From assembly GCF_022581195.2 (NCBI RefSeq), contig NC_061454.1, positions 8,122,001 to 8,186,000 of the forward strand: DNA of 64,000 nucleotides. Direction: 5' to 3'. Below are positions 1-9,500 of the stretch, piece by piece (the first letter of the stretch is position 1; each line of letters begins with the position of its first letter). Origin of the DNA: Helicoverpa zea (taxonomy: Eukaryota > Arthropoda > Insecta > Lepidoptera > Noctuidae). The position numbers and the translations under genes were made by a program. The notes below the pieces were generated by a model. That model did no database searches. It worked only from the letters and a program-made list of their open reading frames with translations, and was not told where the DNA came from.

Positions 1-1207
1 CTTATTATATTTGTGCTTTGTCGGATGGATAGTTCGAAAGTAAAACTATATAATCTTATTTGTATCAATGGCATTCAGGACCTAATTAATAAATCAGGAA
101 TGTGATAATGACATCGGAGTGGGACGACTTTGGGCAAAGGTTCGGAGACGAATTTCTAAGAAGTAACTTCTCTATGGCCACCCAAATGATGATTTAATTA
201 GCAGTATGATTTTGATTGATGTGGTAGAAGAAATTCGGCGGCAGGCGAATTCTTTTCATAACGGACGTATTTGCTTTTGTTTATTACTCGGAACTAATTG
301 ATCTTTGGCGCCACAGTTTTTGGATGTCCTCGTATCTGATTGAGGAATCTAAAATAAAATTAAGACAATTTATGAAAAATATATGGGCGTTTTTATGTTT
401 GTTATATCTCATTTTGTAGACACACACACTTACGTAGCTATGTAAGTGCACGTACATAGTTAGGTGTCGCGTGCATTATTCCCGATCCTATACTTCAGTC
501 TGGTTGAGATCGTCGTTCCTAATTGTCGTTTCTAAATTACTATCCCACCAAAAAAAACAATCCTCTACGCAATTCCTCCACCGTAAAATGTTTTGAGATC
601 GCATAGAAGCCAAGTCAACAGGACTTTATTTGTAGATAATAATAAATCAATATTTTGTGACTATATCAATACTTTCGTTCACATTACAATAATATTGACT
701 TGGCCATGAGCACAATAAACTACAAATATTACAAAATTTAGATTTTTGATGATCGGTCAGTGACTGAGTCAGTGAGTGACAAATGGCGTAACTTTGATCG
801 CTCATAAATCGTAAACTATTTATTCAAATGTCTTGTAATTTTGAGACCGAGCTTATTCTAATACATTCTCTTGGTCATCGAAAACCTAAACTCTTGGCTT
901 TGTTCACATGGAAGATACAGGGGGTGAAATAGCCGCGAAACGCTTCGAGAAAAGATGGTACGGCCGTGCCCGCTTTGCTCGAGTCTGAAACTATATCATA
1001 TTTTGGAGAACTTAAGTGTCTGTAACAATACCGTATTGGTGAACTGCAGTGCTGTGTAAAGTAAAATAAATAACTTAAGTGTCGTCAAGCATTTTATTTA
1101 ATATCCAACTGGGCACACTTCTACACATTTAAATTTAAACAACAAGTTGAACAATTAATATTTAGATGTTGAACAAACTTATATATTTATTAAATGTGTT
1201 GTATTTA
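1..1207. other. AT-rich non-coding DNA
   Basis: No coding region is supported here. A short inverted repeat (GCCAAGTCAA at 609-618 and its complement at 695-704) brackets about 75 bp and may be the relic of a small inverted-repeat element. The phrase around 759-781 (repeated GTCAGTGA-like words) looks like dispersed lepidopteran repeat DNA, which I cannot classify. Confidence 0.5.
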
Positions 1208-1210
1208 ACA

Positions 1211-1250
1211 CTAGCTGTTGCCCGCGACTTCGTCTGCGTGGGCAATATAT
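1211..1250 (-). mobile_element. Helitron 3' terminus (lepidopteran type)
   Basis: Read on the minus strand, this stretch is the usual 3' end of lepidopteran non-autonomous Helitrons: GACGAAGTCGCGGGC followed by AACAGCTAG, with T as the next base, as expected for insertion between A and T. I cannot place the 5' boundary, which would lie to the right, so only the terminus is annotated. Confidence 0.7.
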
Positions 1251-1525
1251 TATTGTCAAAATACTACACATACCGTGGGTGTATTCTTTCACATGACATT
1301 ATGATAAATATGCGATATATTGTGGAGCTAGCGAATTACTACTAATCAGGCGCGCAGGTTGATACATCAAGGTTGCGTTGTTGATGTGTGGCGATCTATG
1401 TTATGGGCATTTTGATATACAGACAGATATTTATAATTAAAAGTGTGCCTAATAACATCATTAGTTACCTACTTTTATTTATATAAAATAAAAGTAAAAT
1501 ATTGTTTAGATTAAAAATTATTAAG

Positions 1526-1690
1526 TCGTGGTGGCCTAGTAGGTTAAGAACTAACCTCTCAAGTATGAGTGCTTGGGGTCGATTCCAGATCAGGCAAGTA
1601 CCAATGTGGCTTTGTTTTGGAGAAACCCGTTAAACTGTAGGTCCCAGCTGTCCATGAACATCGAAGACTAATATCAACTCTTGGAACATC
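1526..1690 (+). mobile_element. tRNA-derived SINE, truncated (HaSE2-like)
   Basis: A Pol III A-box-like stretch (TGGCCTAGTAGG, from 1532) is followed about 45 bp later by a B-box-like stretch (GGTCGATTCC, from 1577). The body that follows (TTAAACTGTAGGTCCC and CTGTCCATGAACATC) matches my recollection of a noctuid SINE of the HaSE2 type. The 3' part looks cut short before the neighbouring LINE. The family name is from memory and not from a search. Confidence 0.65.
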
Positions 1691-1739
1691 GTCAATTAAA
1701 ATGAACTTTTAGCTATCTCAAATACTGACTTATTAAAGC

Positions 1740-4435
1740 GATAATTTAATCACTTTGACTATCGCTCTGGGACATTATTAATAATGGCTGGTCTTTATTA
1801 ATCAACGGCCATTTCGTCTATTGCAGACGATTTATGTGGTGGTGTCTGTGATACAACGCCTTTCATGACTGAACAGACCGATACGAGAGCGACATCTCTT
1901 GCCACAGGCTTGACAAGAGAAGTAACTGGACATTAGTGTCGAACTATGTTCATGTCTTTTCTGTCTCCTGTCAGCAAGCATTCCGAACCAGGCTTCATCG
2001 CAAAATTTGCGACCCTCTGCGACACGTTTGCGCCATTCAGGACGTTTTTCCGCGAGCTTCTCCCAGTCACGGTGGTCGATTTTAAATGCTGCCATGTCTC
2101 GCTTGATGCAGTCTTTGAAACGAAGCAACGGCCTCCCAACATCTCTTTTTGCATTCGCTACTGCACCAAGAAGAACACGTCGTGGTAATCGAGAGGGTTC
2201 CATCCTATGCACATGCCCTAGCCAACGCAGACGTCTCTGTTTGAGGAGCGCCATCAGACTAGGCAGCTGTGCAATTTCTAGAACCTTCTCGTTTGTGATC
2301 CTGTCTTGCCATGTTATACCCAAGATCTTTCGTAAGCAACGCATGTAAAAGCAGTTAAGACGACGTTCTTGTTTTGCATACGATGTCCAGGTTTCAGCTC
2401 CGTACAAGAGTATGCTTAAGATGGAAGCCTGAAAGACAACCATCTTGGTCTTAGTAGTAAGGTGCTTATTGTACCATACCCTTGTACCTAGCTTCCCGAA
2501 CATGGTTGCCGCCTTGCCGATGCGGATGTCGATCTCGGCATTAAGCAAGAGATTGTTCGACACAGTCGACCCTAAATAACTGAACTTGTCTACTACTTCT
2601 AACGGCGCGCCATCGAGTGAAATCGCCGGGGTAGTAGAAGCACCTTGTGCTAGCACAACTGTTTTTTTGGGATTTATAGACATGGCAAACAGAGAGCAGG
2701 CGTGCGAAAATTTATCCACCATGGACTGGAGCTCTTGTGCGGAATTAGACACGAAGGCTGCGTCATCAGCGAAGAGAAGACTATCAACGAAAAGATCCTC
2801 ACGGGTTTTCTTAGATTTCAGGAGAGAGATATTAAACAGCTTTCCGTCTGTCCTCGTGTGCAGATGGATACCCTGTTGGTTGTCACCGAAAGCTGCACGT
2901 AATATCAGCGAGAAGTAAATTCCAAACAGGGTAGGAGCTAAGACGCAGCCTTGTCTGACACCTCTACATACGTCAAACGGCTCAGATGTACCGCCATTAA
3001 AAACTACTGCGCCCTTCATACCCTCGTGGAAAGATTTGACGAGGCTCAGGATCTTAGGTGGACACCCAATGCTCTCCAATGCGGAGTACATACCCTCCCT
3101 GCTGACTGTATCGAAGGCTTTATTAAGGTCAACGAACGCCACGAACAGGGGAGTTTTCTGCTCTCTACATTTCTCCTGCAACTGTCGGAGTGTAAAGATC
3201 ATATCCACTGTGGAACGCTGGGGACGAAAACCACACTGGGACTCAGGATATACGCGTTCTGCAAGCTTTTGGAGTCTAGATAGGATGACTCGACCAAAGA
3301 GTTTGCCAACAATGCTCAGAAGAGAAATGCCGCGGTAACAGTTACAATCGCCACGATCGCCTTTCCCTTTATATAATGTGACGATGTTAGCGTCTCGCAT
3401 ATCTTGTGTTACTTCTCCTGCCTCCCAGCATTTACACAGTAGATTGTGCAGAATCGGTCCCACGCAGTGAAGTTTTATAATCTCAGCCTGAGTGCCATCT
3501 CCACCGGGACTCTTACCGCTTTTAAGCTGATTGACAGCCCTGATGAACTCCTCTACGGACGGTGGGTCATCTAGCTCGGTCATTACATCCAGTTTGGGCA
3601 AGTTCTGCACTGCCTCTTGTTGTAAATATACCGGACGAGCATAGAGACCGGTGTAATGCTCAACCCAGCGGTCGAGTTGCTTTTGGCTATCCCTGATGAT
3701 AGCCCCATTGGCGTCCTTAAGAGGCGCTGTCTTTTTTGCAACTGGGCCAAGGGCCCGTTTAATACCTTCATAGACACCACTGATGTCTCCCCTATCTGCA
3801 CACTTCTGAATAGTGTGGCTGAGGTTAATCCAGTACAAGTTGGTAAAGTACCGTACACTTCGTTGAAGAGTGGCTTTGTGAGTTCGAAGCGCTTTATCAG
3901 TCTCCGGGCAGGGACCCATACGATGTCTTAGAGCGGCTTTGCGCTTAGAGTCCAGCAGAGGTTGCAGATGTTCAATATTGTCTGTAAACCAGTCCTGAGA
4001 TTTTGTTTTTAGGTAGCCAAAAACCTCGCCGGCTCTATTAGTGAGCAGTTTTTTGACGTTTTCCCACTCATCACTTATATTTGTATTAGCATTCCATGTA
4101 GCAAGCTGGGCTTGAACCATACACTTAATTTTTTTGATATTTTCGTCGACCCTGATATTGGAAAGATTAATCTTTCTTCTACCGGGCGTTCTGGATGAAT
4201 AAATCCTTTTGTGAGTGAAGGCTACACGTGCTGCTACTAAGGAGTGGTCGGTGTCGCAGTCGGCGCTTTGGAACGAACGTGTGTGGAGGATTTCGCGAAG
4301 ATCCTTGGTTCTGGAAAGTACTACATCCAATTGATGCCAGTGACCGGATCGTGGGTGTTTCCAGGAAACTTTGCGAGAGGAAACTTTATTAATAATGCCC
4401 AGTTAATCACGTTGCCCGTAACATCAATATTTAAC
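1740..4435 (-). mobile_element. 5'-truncated non-LTR retrotransposon, RTE-like
   Basis: This unit, transcribed leftwards, carries one reverse transcriptase ORF and a short 3' untranslated tail lying left of 1832. The 5' end is lost inside the endonuclease domain, which is typical of incomplete target-primed reverse transcription. I could not find a convincing target-site duplication, so both boundaries are approximate. It is related to, but clearly distinct from, the LINE at 42319-44812. Confidence 0.8.
1832..4402 (-). CDS. LINE endonuclease/reverse transcriptase, 5'-partial, RT intact
   Basis: This frame encodes the polyprotein that copies LINE RNA into a nicked target. It is open from 4402 down to the stop at 1832; the in-frame stop at 4403-4405 marks decay or the truncation zone, so no authentic start remains. 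The first residues are the end of an EEP endonuclease (HPRS, HWHQLD, then TDHSL with the catalytic His). Residue numbers below count from position 4330. The reverse transcriptase spans about residues 260-560, with ANIVTLYKGKGD, YRGISLL, QCGFRP, FVDLNKAFD near 400, GVRQGCVLAP and the catalytic FADD near 520. A connection domain with LRWLGHV follows, and the protein ends in a CxxC zinc-finger-like segment (CQACGKRC, then FSH). There is no frameshift in the RT. The family looks RTE-like. It may be a young copy, but cannot move on its own without the endonuclease. Confidence 0.85.
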   Translation of the reverse strand: MGIINKVSSRKVSWKHPRSGHWHQLDVVLSRTKDLREILHTRSFQSADCDTDHSLVAARVAFTHKRIYSSRTPGRRKINLSNIRVDENIKKIKCMVQAQLATWNANTNISDEWENVKKLLTNRAGEVFGYLKTKSQDWFTDNIEHLQPLLDSKRKAALRHRMGPCPETDKALRTHKATLQRSVRYFTNLYWINLSHTIQKCADRGDISGVYEGIKRALGPVAKKTAPLKDANGAIIRDSQKQLDRWVEHYTGLYARPVYLQQEAVQNLPKLDVMTELDDPPSVEEFIRAVNQLKSGKSPGGDGTQAEIIKLHCVGPILHNLLCKCWEAGEVTQDMRDANIVTLYKGKGDRGDCNCYRGISLLSIVGKLFGRVILSRLQKLAERVYPESQCGFRPQRSTVDMIFTLRQLQEKCREQKTPLFVAFVDLNKAFDTVSREGMYSALESIGCPPKILSLVKSFHEGMKGAVVFNGGTSEPFDVCRGVRQGCVLAPTLFGIYFSLILRAAFGDNQQGIHLHTRTDGKLFNISLLKSKKTREDLFVDSLLFADDAAFVSNSAQELQSMVDKFSHACSLFAMSINPKKTVVLAQGASTTPAISLDGAPLEVVDKFSYLGSTVSNNLLLNAEIDIRIGKAATMFGKLGTRVWYNKHLTTKTKMVVFQASILSILLYGAETWTSYAKQERRLNCFYMRCLRKILGITWQDRITNEKVLEIAQLPSLMALLKQRRLRWLGHVHRMEPSRLPRRVLLGAVANAKRDVGRPLLRFKDCIKRDMAAFKIDHRDWEKLAEKRPEWRKRVAEGRKFCDEAWFGMLADRRQKRHEHSSTLMSSYFSCQACGKRCRSRIGLFSHERRCITDTTT

Positions 4436-4741
4436 AACTAAAGTTGGTGACGTTTAGGAAATATCTGGATCTAGTAAACCGTTTTGGAAAATTATTACGT
4501 ATGGTACGGGTACGTAAGTAGTTCTCACAGTACGCGGGTGGGGACCTCGGGAAACAGATATAATCTATATAATTATGCTTTGAGTTTATTCGAAAATAAA
4601 AGATTTTGTGAGTTAAACATAGAAGTTCAAATTGTTTAATTTCAACAACATCAGGTTGGCCCAGGCACATAACAGCTTGATATAGATTGATGTTAGGTAC
4701 TTACGGTGGCAGCAAAATGGACGAGAAGGAAAAAGTGAGGT
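4436..4741. other. Non-coding spacer with decayed Helitron-like segment
   Basis: No gene is seen. The segment near 4500-4545 (GTAGTTCTCACAG then ACGCGGGTG) resembles the subterminal part of the Helitron at 5692-5885 and may be a decayed piece of the same family. Confidence 0.35.
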
Positions 4742-4932
4742 TTATGCCCATTTTCACCAACAAATACCTAACTTAAGGGATCCCCTAAGAGCATTTACGG
4801 AACACTTAATAAGAATTTCGTTTTCACCAAAGTTTAGGAATCCCTCATCCATAGTTATTTATGTCAAAATTGGGAGAGCCCTTATTCTAAGTGGCACTTA
4901 GATTAAGAGATTGTTGGTGAAAATGGGCATAA
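4742..4932. mobile_element. MITE with perfect 22-bp terminal inverted repeats
   Basis: Positions 4742-4763 and 4911-4932 are perfect reverse complements (TTATGCCCATTTTCACCAAC plus two further bases). The 191-bp body has no coding capacity. The ends read TTATGCCC...GGGCATAA. I do not see an unambiguous target-site duplication, so the superfamily stays open (PIF/Harbinger-like is possible). It lies at the left edge of a copia gag relic. Confidence 0.85.
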
Positions 4933-5545
4933 GTCACTACAGTTGGCGGCATCATGCTCAGGCTCGGACACTGCGGAACATCATCGAGAAGTTGGAAGAG
5001 GACAAGGTTAAAAAGATGAAAGACGTTATGAACAATAACGTCAATGTGATCAAGTTAGAAGGTGCCAGAAATTGGAATACACGGAAATTCCAAATAACAA
5101 TACAGTTGAGGGGCCATGGATGGTTAAGCATTGTGGAAGGAAAACAAGTGAAGCCCGAAGTGTCCAGTGAGATACCGGCATGGTAATCTAAAGATGCCAA
5201 AGCGCAAACATTACTGGTAACACGAATGTCAGAAGAGGCAATGCTACATATTATTACTTGTACGAGTTCTGCTGAGATGTGGTGAAAACTTCATAATGTA
5301 TATGAACAGAAAACTGAGACCAGTGTGCACATTATACAGCAGAGATTTTTTCAATATAATTTCGAAAGAGGAATCGGCATGTCTGTTTTCTAACCAATTG
5401 AAACAGATGGGTGAAGAAATCTCAGATAAAGGACAATGGGCAAGCTGTGTGGTATTTGGTACCTGCTCGAACAGTTACGTATGATTTATCATTGGAAAGG
5501 CGTTTACGCGAAGAATAATAAAAACGATGGGGCTTGCTTCAATTA
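4933..5545 (+). pseudogene. Ty1/copia-type gag relic
   Basis: This is a decayed copy of the gag (capsid) part of a Ty1/copia LTR retrotransposon. Across frames it reads VIKLEGARNWNTRKFQITIQ, then SKDAKAQTLLVTRMSEEAML, HIITCTSSAEMW, KLHNVYEQKTETSVHIIQQR and LKQMGEEISDK. This is the order of conserved blocks in copia gag (DUF4219 then UBN2). At least two stop codons (after SEIPAW near 5183, and where AEMW is followed by TGA near 5282) and several frameshifts break it. No zinc knuckle, protease, integrase or reverse transcriptase is recognisable downstream, and no LTRs were found. It is certainly non-functional. Confidence 0.8.
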
Positions 5546-5691
5546 GCTGTCCGATTCGAGTAACGATAAAAATTAAATCGACATAAGTATGTCATCCATA
5601 TAGGCAAATTCATTAAGAGGCGTATGTTGGCGGTGCAATAATTTTAAACTCAGTTAATAGACATCCTATATTGTTTGAGACACATCTAGAG

Positions 5692-5885
5692 GTATACTAA
5701 TATTATAAAGCTGAAGAGTTTGTTTGTTTGTTTGAACGCGCTAATCTCAGGAACTACTGGTCCGATTTGAAAATTTCTTTCAGTGTTAGATAGCCCATTT
5801 ATCGAGGAAGGTTATAGGCTACTTTTTATCCCGGTACGGGAAGTAGTTCCCACGGGATGCGGGTGAAACCGCTGGCAGAAGCTAG
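5692..5885 (+). mobile_element. Non-autonomous Helitron (lepidopteran type)
   Basis: The element begins TATACTAATATTATAAAG and ends GCAGAAGCTAG, with T following at 5886, as Helitron insertion between A and T predicts. The interior carries phrases common to this lepidopteran family (GGAACTACTGGTCCGATTTG, and ATGCGGGTGAAACCGC near the end). It has no coding capacity. Family membership rests on remembered consensus features. Confidence 0.75.
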
Positions 5886-6582
5886 TTCTATTATAATCTA
5901 AAGGTTGTAATAGCAGTCATACTAAGAAAACACAATCGCCATCTGGATTGAGAAAAGTTCATACATTTTTATTCGTCTGTTTTTAGAAGAAATTCATCAA
6001 TATTCATCTTAGCACCTCTTGGGGAGCAAGATTAACATCATCTGCGAATTTTCAGGTACTCAATGTGGTCCAAGGTCGTTTGGTCTCCAGACTTATAAAC
6101 CTCAATGATAAGACTGATGCTGGATGTTAATAATACAACACACGACAAGTTACTTTACCAGTTCTAATTTATGAACTACAGCTATGTTGATGATTTATGA
6201 ACATTCCACATTCTATTCGTCGTTGTCACACGAACTGGACAAGGATTTGGGACTAGTCGTCATAGTACCTAAACATTTTTTGCCTTGCCAAGACCTACGC
6301 AATGGTACTATAATCAACACTGTTGGATAGGGTAACAAAACGCCCATCGTCCTGGTCACGCACCTGACCGTACGCCTTATGGCATCTCCGCTCATCTTTC
6401 CTTTCTCTGTGGGTATAAAAAAATAATTAACTGATTAAGCATCGTAATCTTGTATAAAATGTTTATTATTCAATTACGGATGCAGTTCATTATTCTCTAA
6501 TTACTCTTGTAATTAAATACTGAATAATAATTTGAATATGTAATTAGTTGATCAACTATCAATATTACTGTATAGCGTAGAT
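5886..6582. other. Upstream region of the secreted-protein gene
   Basis: No coding region is supported. It lies directly upstream of the signal-peptide exon at 6583 and should contain that gene's promoter and 5' UTR. I see no clear TATA box at the expected spacing; TGTATAGCG near 6569 is the closest match and would be very near the start codon. Confidence 0.4.
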
Positions 6583-9500
6583 ATGAATGAACTCCTATTG
6601 TTGTTGTCTTTTATGCTTACAAGATGTTCTATAATATCAGTTATTGGAGAAACATCCGATGGTAAGTGCGGGAGTACAGACGCTAGCACATCAACACACC
6701 TCTATAATAAAATAAAAATAATACTCACACCATGATATGTTTTAATTTCCAGTTGCAATACTGCCACTTGGGACTCTTGAGGATTGTAAGTACCCGTTTT
6801 ATACATGTTTACAAGCTAAGAAAACTACAAATACAAATATGCAAACATGATTCATATTTTATATTATTTATTTACATTCCACAATGTATAAAGTAGGTGT
6901 TATAATTTGGCTTAGAGCTAGGTACAATTGTGGATCCTGTAGAGCACAGCAAAATAAAATAAAACTTACAACTAAAATTCATTTTAATAATACAAAGATG
7001 ATTCATTTTAATTATAAAATGTGGATTTATTAGTGCAGCACGAAAGTGCCAAAAGCGACTTAAAAAAAATAAAATAATAATTGTGTAGGCAACTCGCACG
7101 AATGTTATTACATATACATACTGTGGGCGAATCGAACCCATCAAAAATGTGAAGTAGGTGGATAATTCGTTCATACTTATTTATTTTTTAAGAAAAAATA
7201 AAAAGTGCAGTCGAACTCATAATTCTCAGAAACAATATTATTTGTAGTAGGTACCTACCGCTCTTAATTTATACATGGAAAAGGTGGCATAAGTAGCAGG
7301 GGTCCGTATTTGGCAAGTCAGTTCTTATATACATTACAAGTGAAGCTAATATGAGAGTGTTTAATAATAATATATAAACGTTTGTAGTCAGTTTTTTCTA
7401 AATAGTGTACAGTAGCGTCTACACTCGGCGATTAGCATACTCATGTAAGTTACATAGTACATGGTGAGTACATCAGTGATCGACATCCCGTGTTTGCTAT
7501 ATAAAGTATATAGGTACTCAGGTGATTTAAGCTGACCTGATACTTTACTTTTTTATTTGGCCGCGTTTTCTAAGTTGGTGTTTGACTAATCACCCGCGCC
7601 CCGGACAACTTTTTCCCGTAATCGGAGAAAACATAGCCCGTGTTCAGCTTAGAGAGGGTAGCTATTCCTAATAGTGAAAGAATTATTCAAGTCAGTTCAG
7701 TAGATCCGGAGCCTATTCGATGCAAACAAACAAACAATAAAATCTTTCCTCTTTATATATCTATACTGATTAATAAACTCTTTTGCAAAAAAGCGGGCAC
7801 CTATGCGAAATCTTGGTTTAAAGGACTTTACGTGTATTTCAAAGGATTTTAATGACTGTAGCATGTTGCTAGCATCAAAAAGGTTAACCAAGCATGCGTG
7901 AGAGTGTATTCTGAATTTTGTAGAATTGCTAAGAAACTGGTTGAACATCGTATTGGACTAATTCTTGGTAGAAAGTTCGTGGACGTTTTGAAAAGTTTTT
8001 GACGTGATTTTTAGAAAACTGATAATGCAGTTTTGCTAAATGATTAATGTACCTTTCTGTGATATCAAAACATTTTTGAAAAACTATGTGCAAAAACTCT
8101 TAATGTATACTGATGATTGATGGCAATGTTAAGAGTTTCGTATTTTTGTGTAAAGCGTTCTAATGTTTAGATATTGTACCCACGCGCTTTAAAATATCCT
8201 TTTTTCATAAATAAACACAATTTAGAGGAGCATCCAAAGTCCTTTAAACCAAGATTTCGCATAGGAGCCCGCTTTTTTGCAAAAGAGTGTATCATACGAT
8301 GAAACCTCGTGTAACAGCTAGTATGTATATGTATATAATTAAACATACATATAGTACCTATTGCAATGAAAAAAAGGGAAAATAAAAATTATTTCTTTTT
8401 CAGTTACGTTTCCAAATGAGACTATTATGAATGGTAAGTTTAACTGTACATATCTTTACTGGTTTAGCAAACAGTTCGCCAAGAAGTGCGCCTACTTCAT
8501 TAACAATTGTTTTGTTCGAAAGGGTCCGTAGCTTGAAGGGCCCGACTATCGCAATCCTTGACTGATGACTCGCGAGGAATCATGGTGTCCTCTATTTCTG
8601 CCACTCTATTTTCAACGGGTCTTTCACTATCGGCCTCATCTCAAAGCTCAAAGTCGCTCAACGGAGCTATGGAGAGGGCTATGCTCGGTGTTTCTCTACG
8701 TGATCGAATCCGAAATGAGGAGATCCGATATATCGGCTACTTTAGTTCGTCTACGGATCTACGGTTCAGCTATAGCCCACCGGATTAGGAAGCTAAAGTG
8801 GCAATGGCCCCACCAACAAGATGAACAGACGACCTTCTGAAGGTTGTCGGAAGACGCTGGATGCAGGTCGCTTCCAAGCGGTACATGTTGTCATCTAAGG
8901 GGGAGGACTATGTTCAGCAGTGGACGTCCTATAGCTGAGATGATGATGATGATTTTCACCGGACATGGGTTTTTTCGGGACGTAAGATAGGTCCGACGTA
9001 AGATATCGGATCGAGCGGGAGGTGGCGCCCGGGTGTCACCACTGTGCAATGGCCTAGCGGACACGGTGGAGTGCAATGTGGAGGCGTGTTCTTATTCGAA
9101 GGAGTAAGAACGTGTCCTCGTGGCAACATTTAGCGCCCGCTCCTGGTCCGAGCTCCGATGCCTCCTTCTTAGTAGCAATCATGCTAGTGAAGATGGTGGT
9201 GGAAGAGTTTGCACCTCATCCAGTTAGACTGGAAGCCGACATCAATATTGTTGGGAAAAACATAGGGTGATGATTTACGAGACGTCGTTTCTCGAGGTTA
9301 TTTTTTCTGATATATCCTTCTATCAATTATTTCTGAAGAAAATGGCCAGATCGTTATTTTTTCCAGACATCAACATAACAAAGATACTTCGTTATGGCTT
9401 CCACGACACACAGAAATGTAAAAAATTTGAGAGAGCTTACGCTTGTATACATTTGTGCTTATCAAAGGGTTACGACATTGCTCGTTCTAATAAGGATTGC

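Noticed and set aside
1933..3931. Several 60-110 codon open frames overlapping the LINE on the plus and minus strands
   Set aside because: They are other-frame shadows of the reverse transcriptase ORF on the minus strand and show no motifs of their own.
9267..9366. Extension of the cysteine-rich ORF upstream to an ATG at 9267
   Set aside because: A pyrimidine-rich acceptor ends at 9366 and phase agreement with the micro-exons favours splicing; the upstream 33 codons look like intron.
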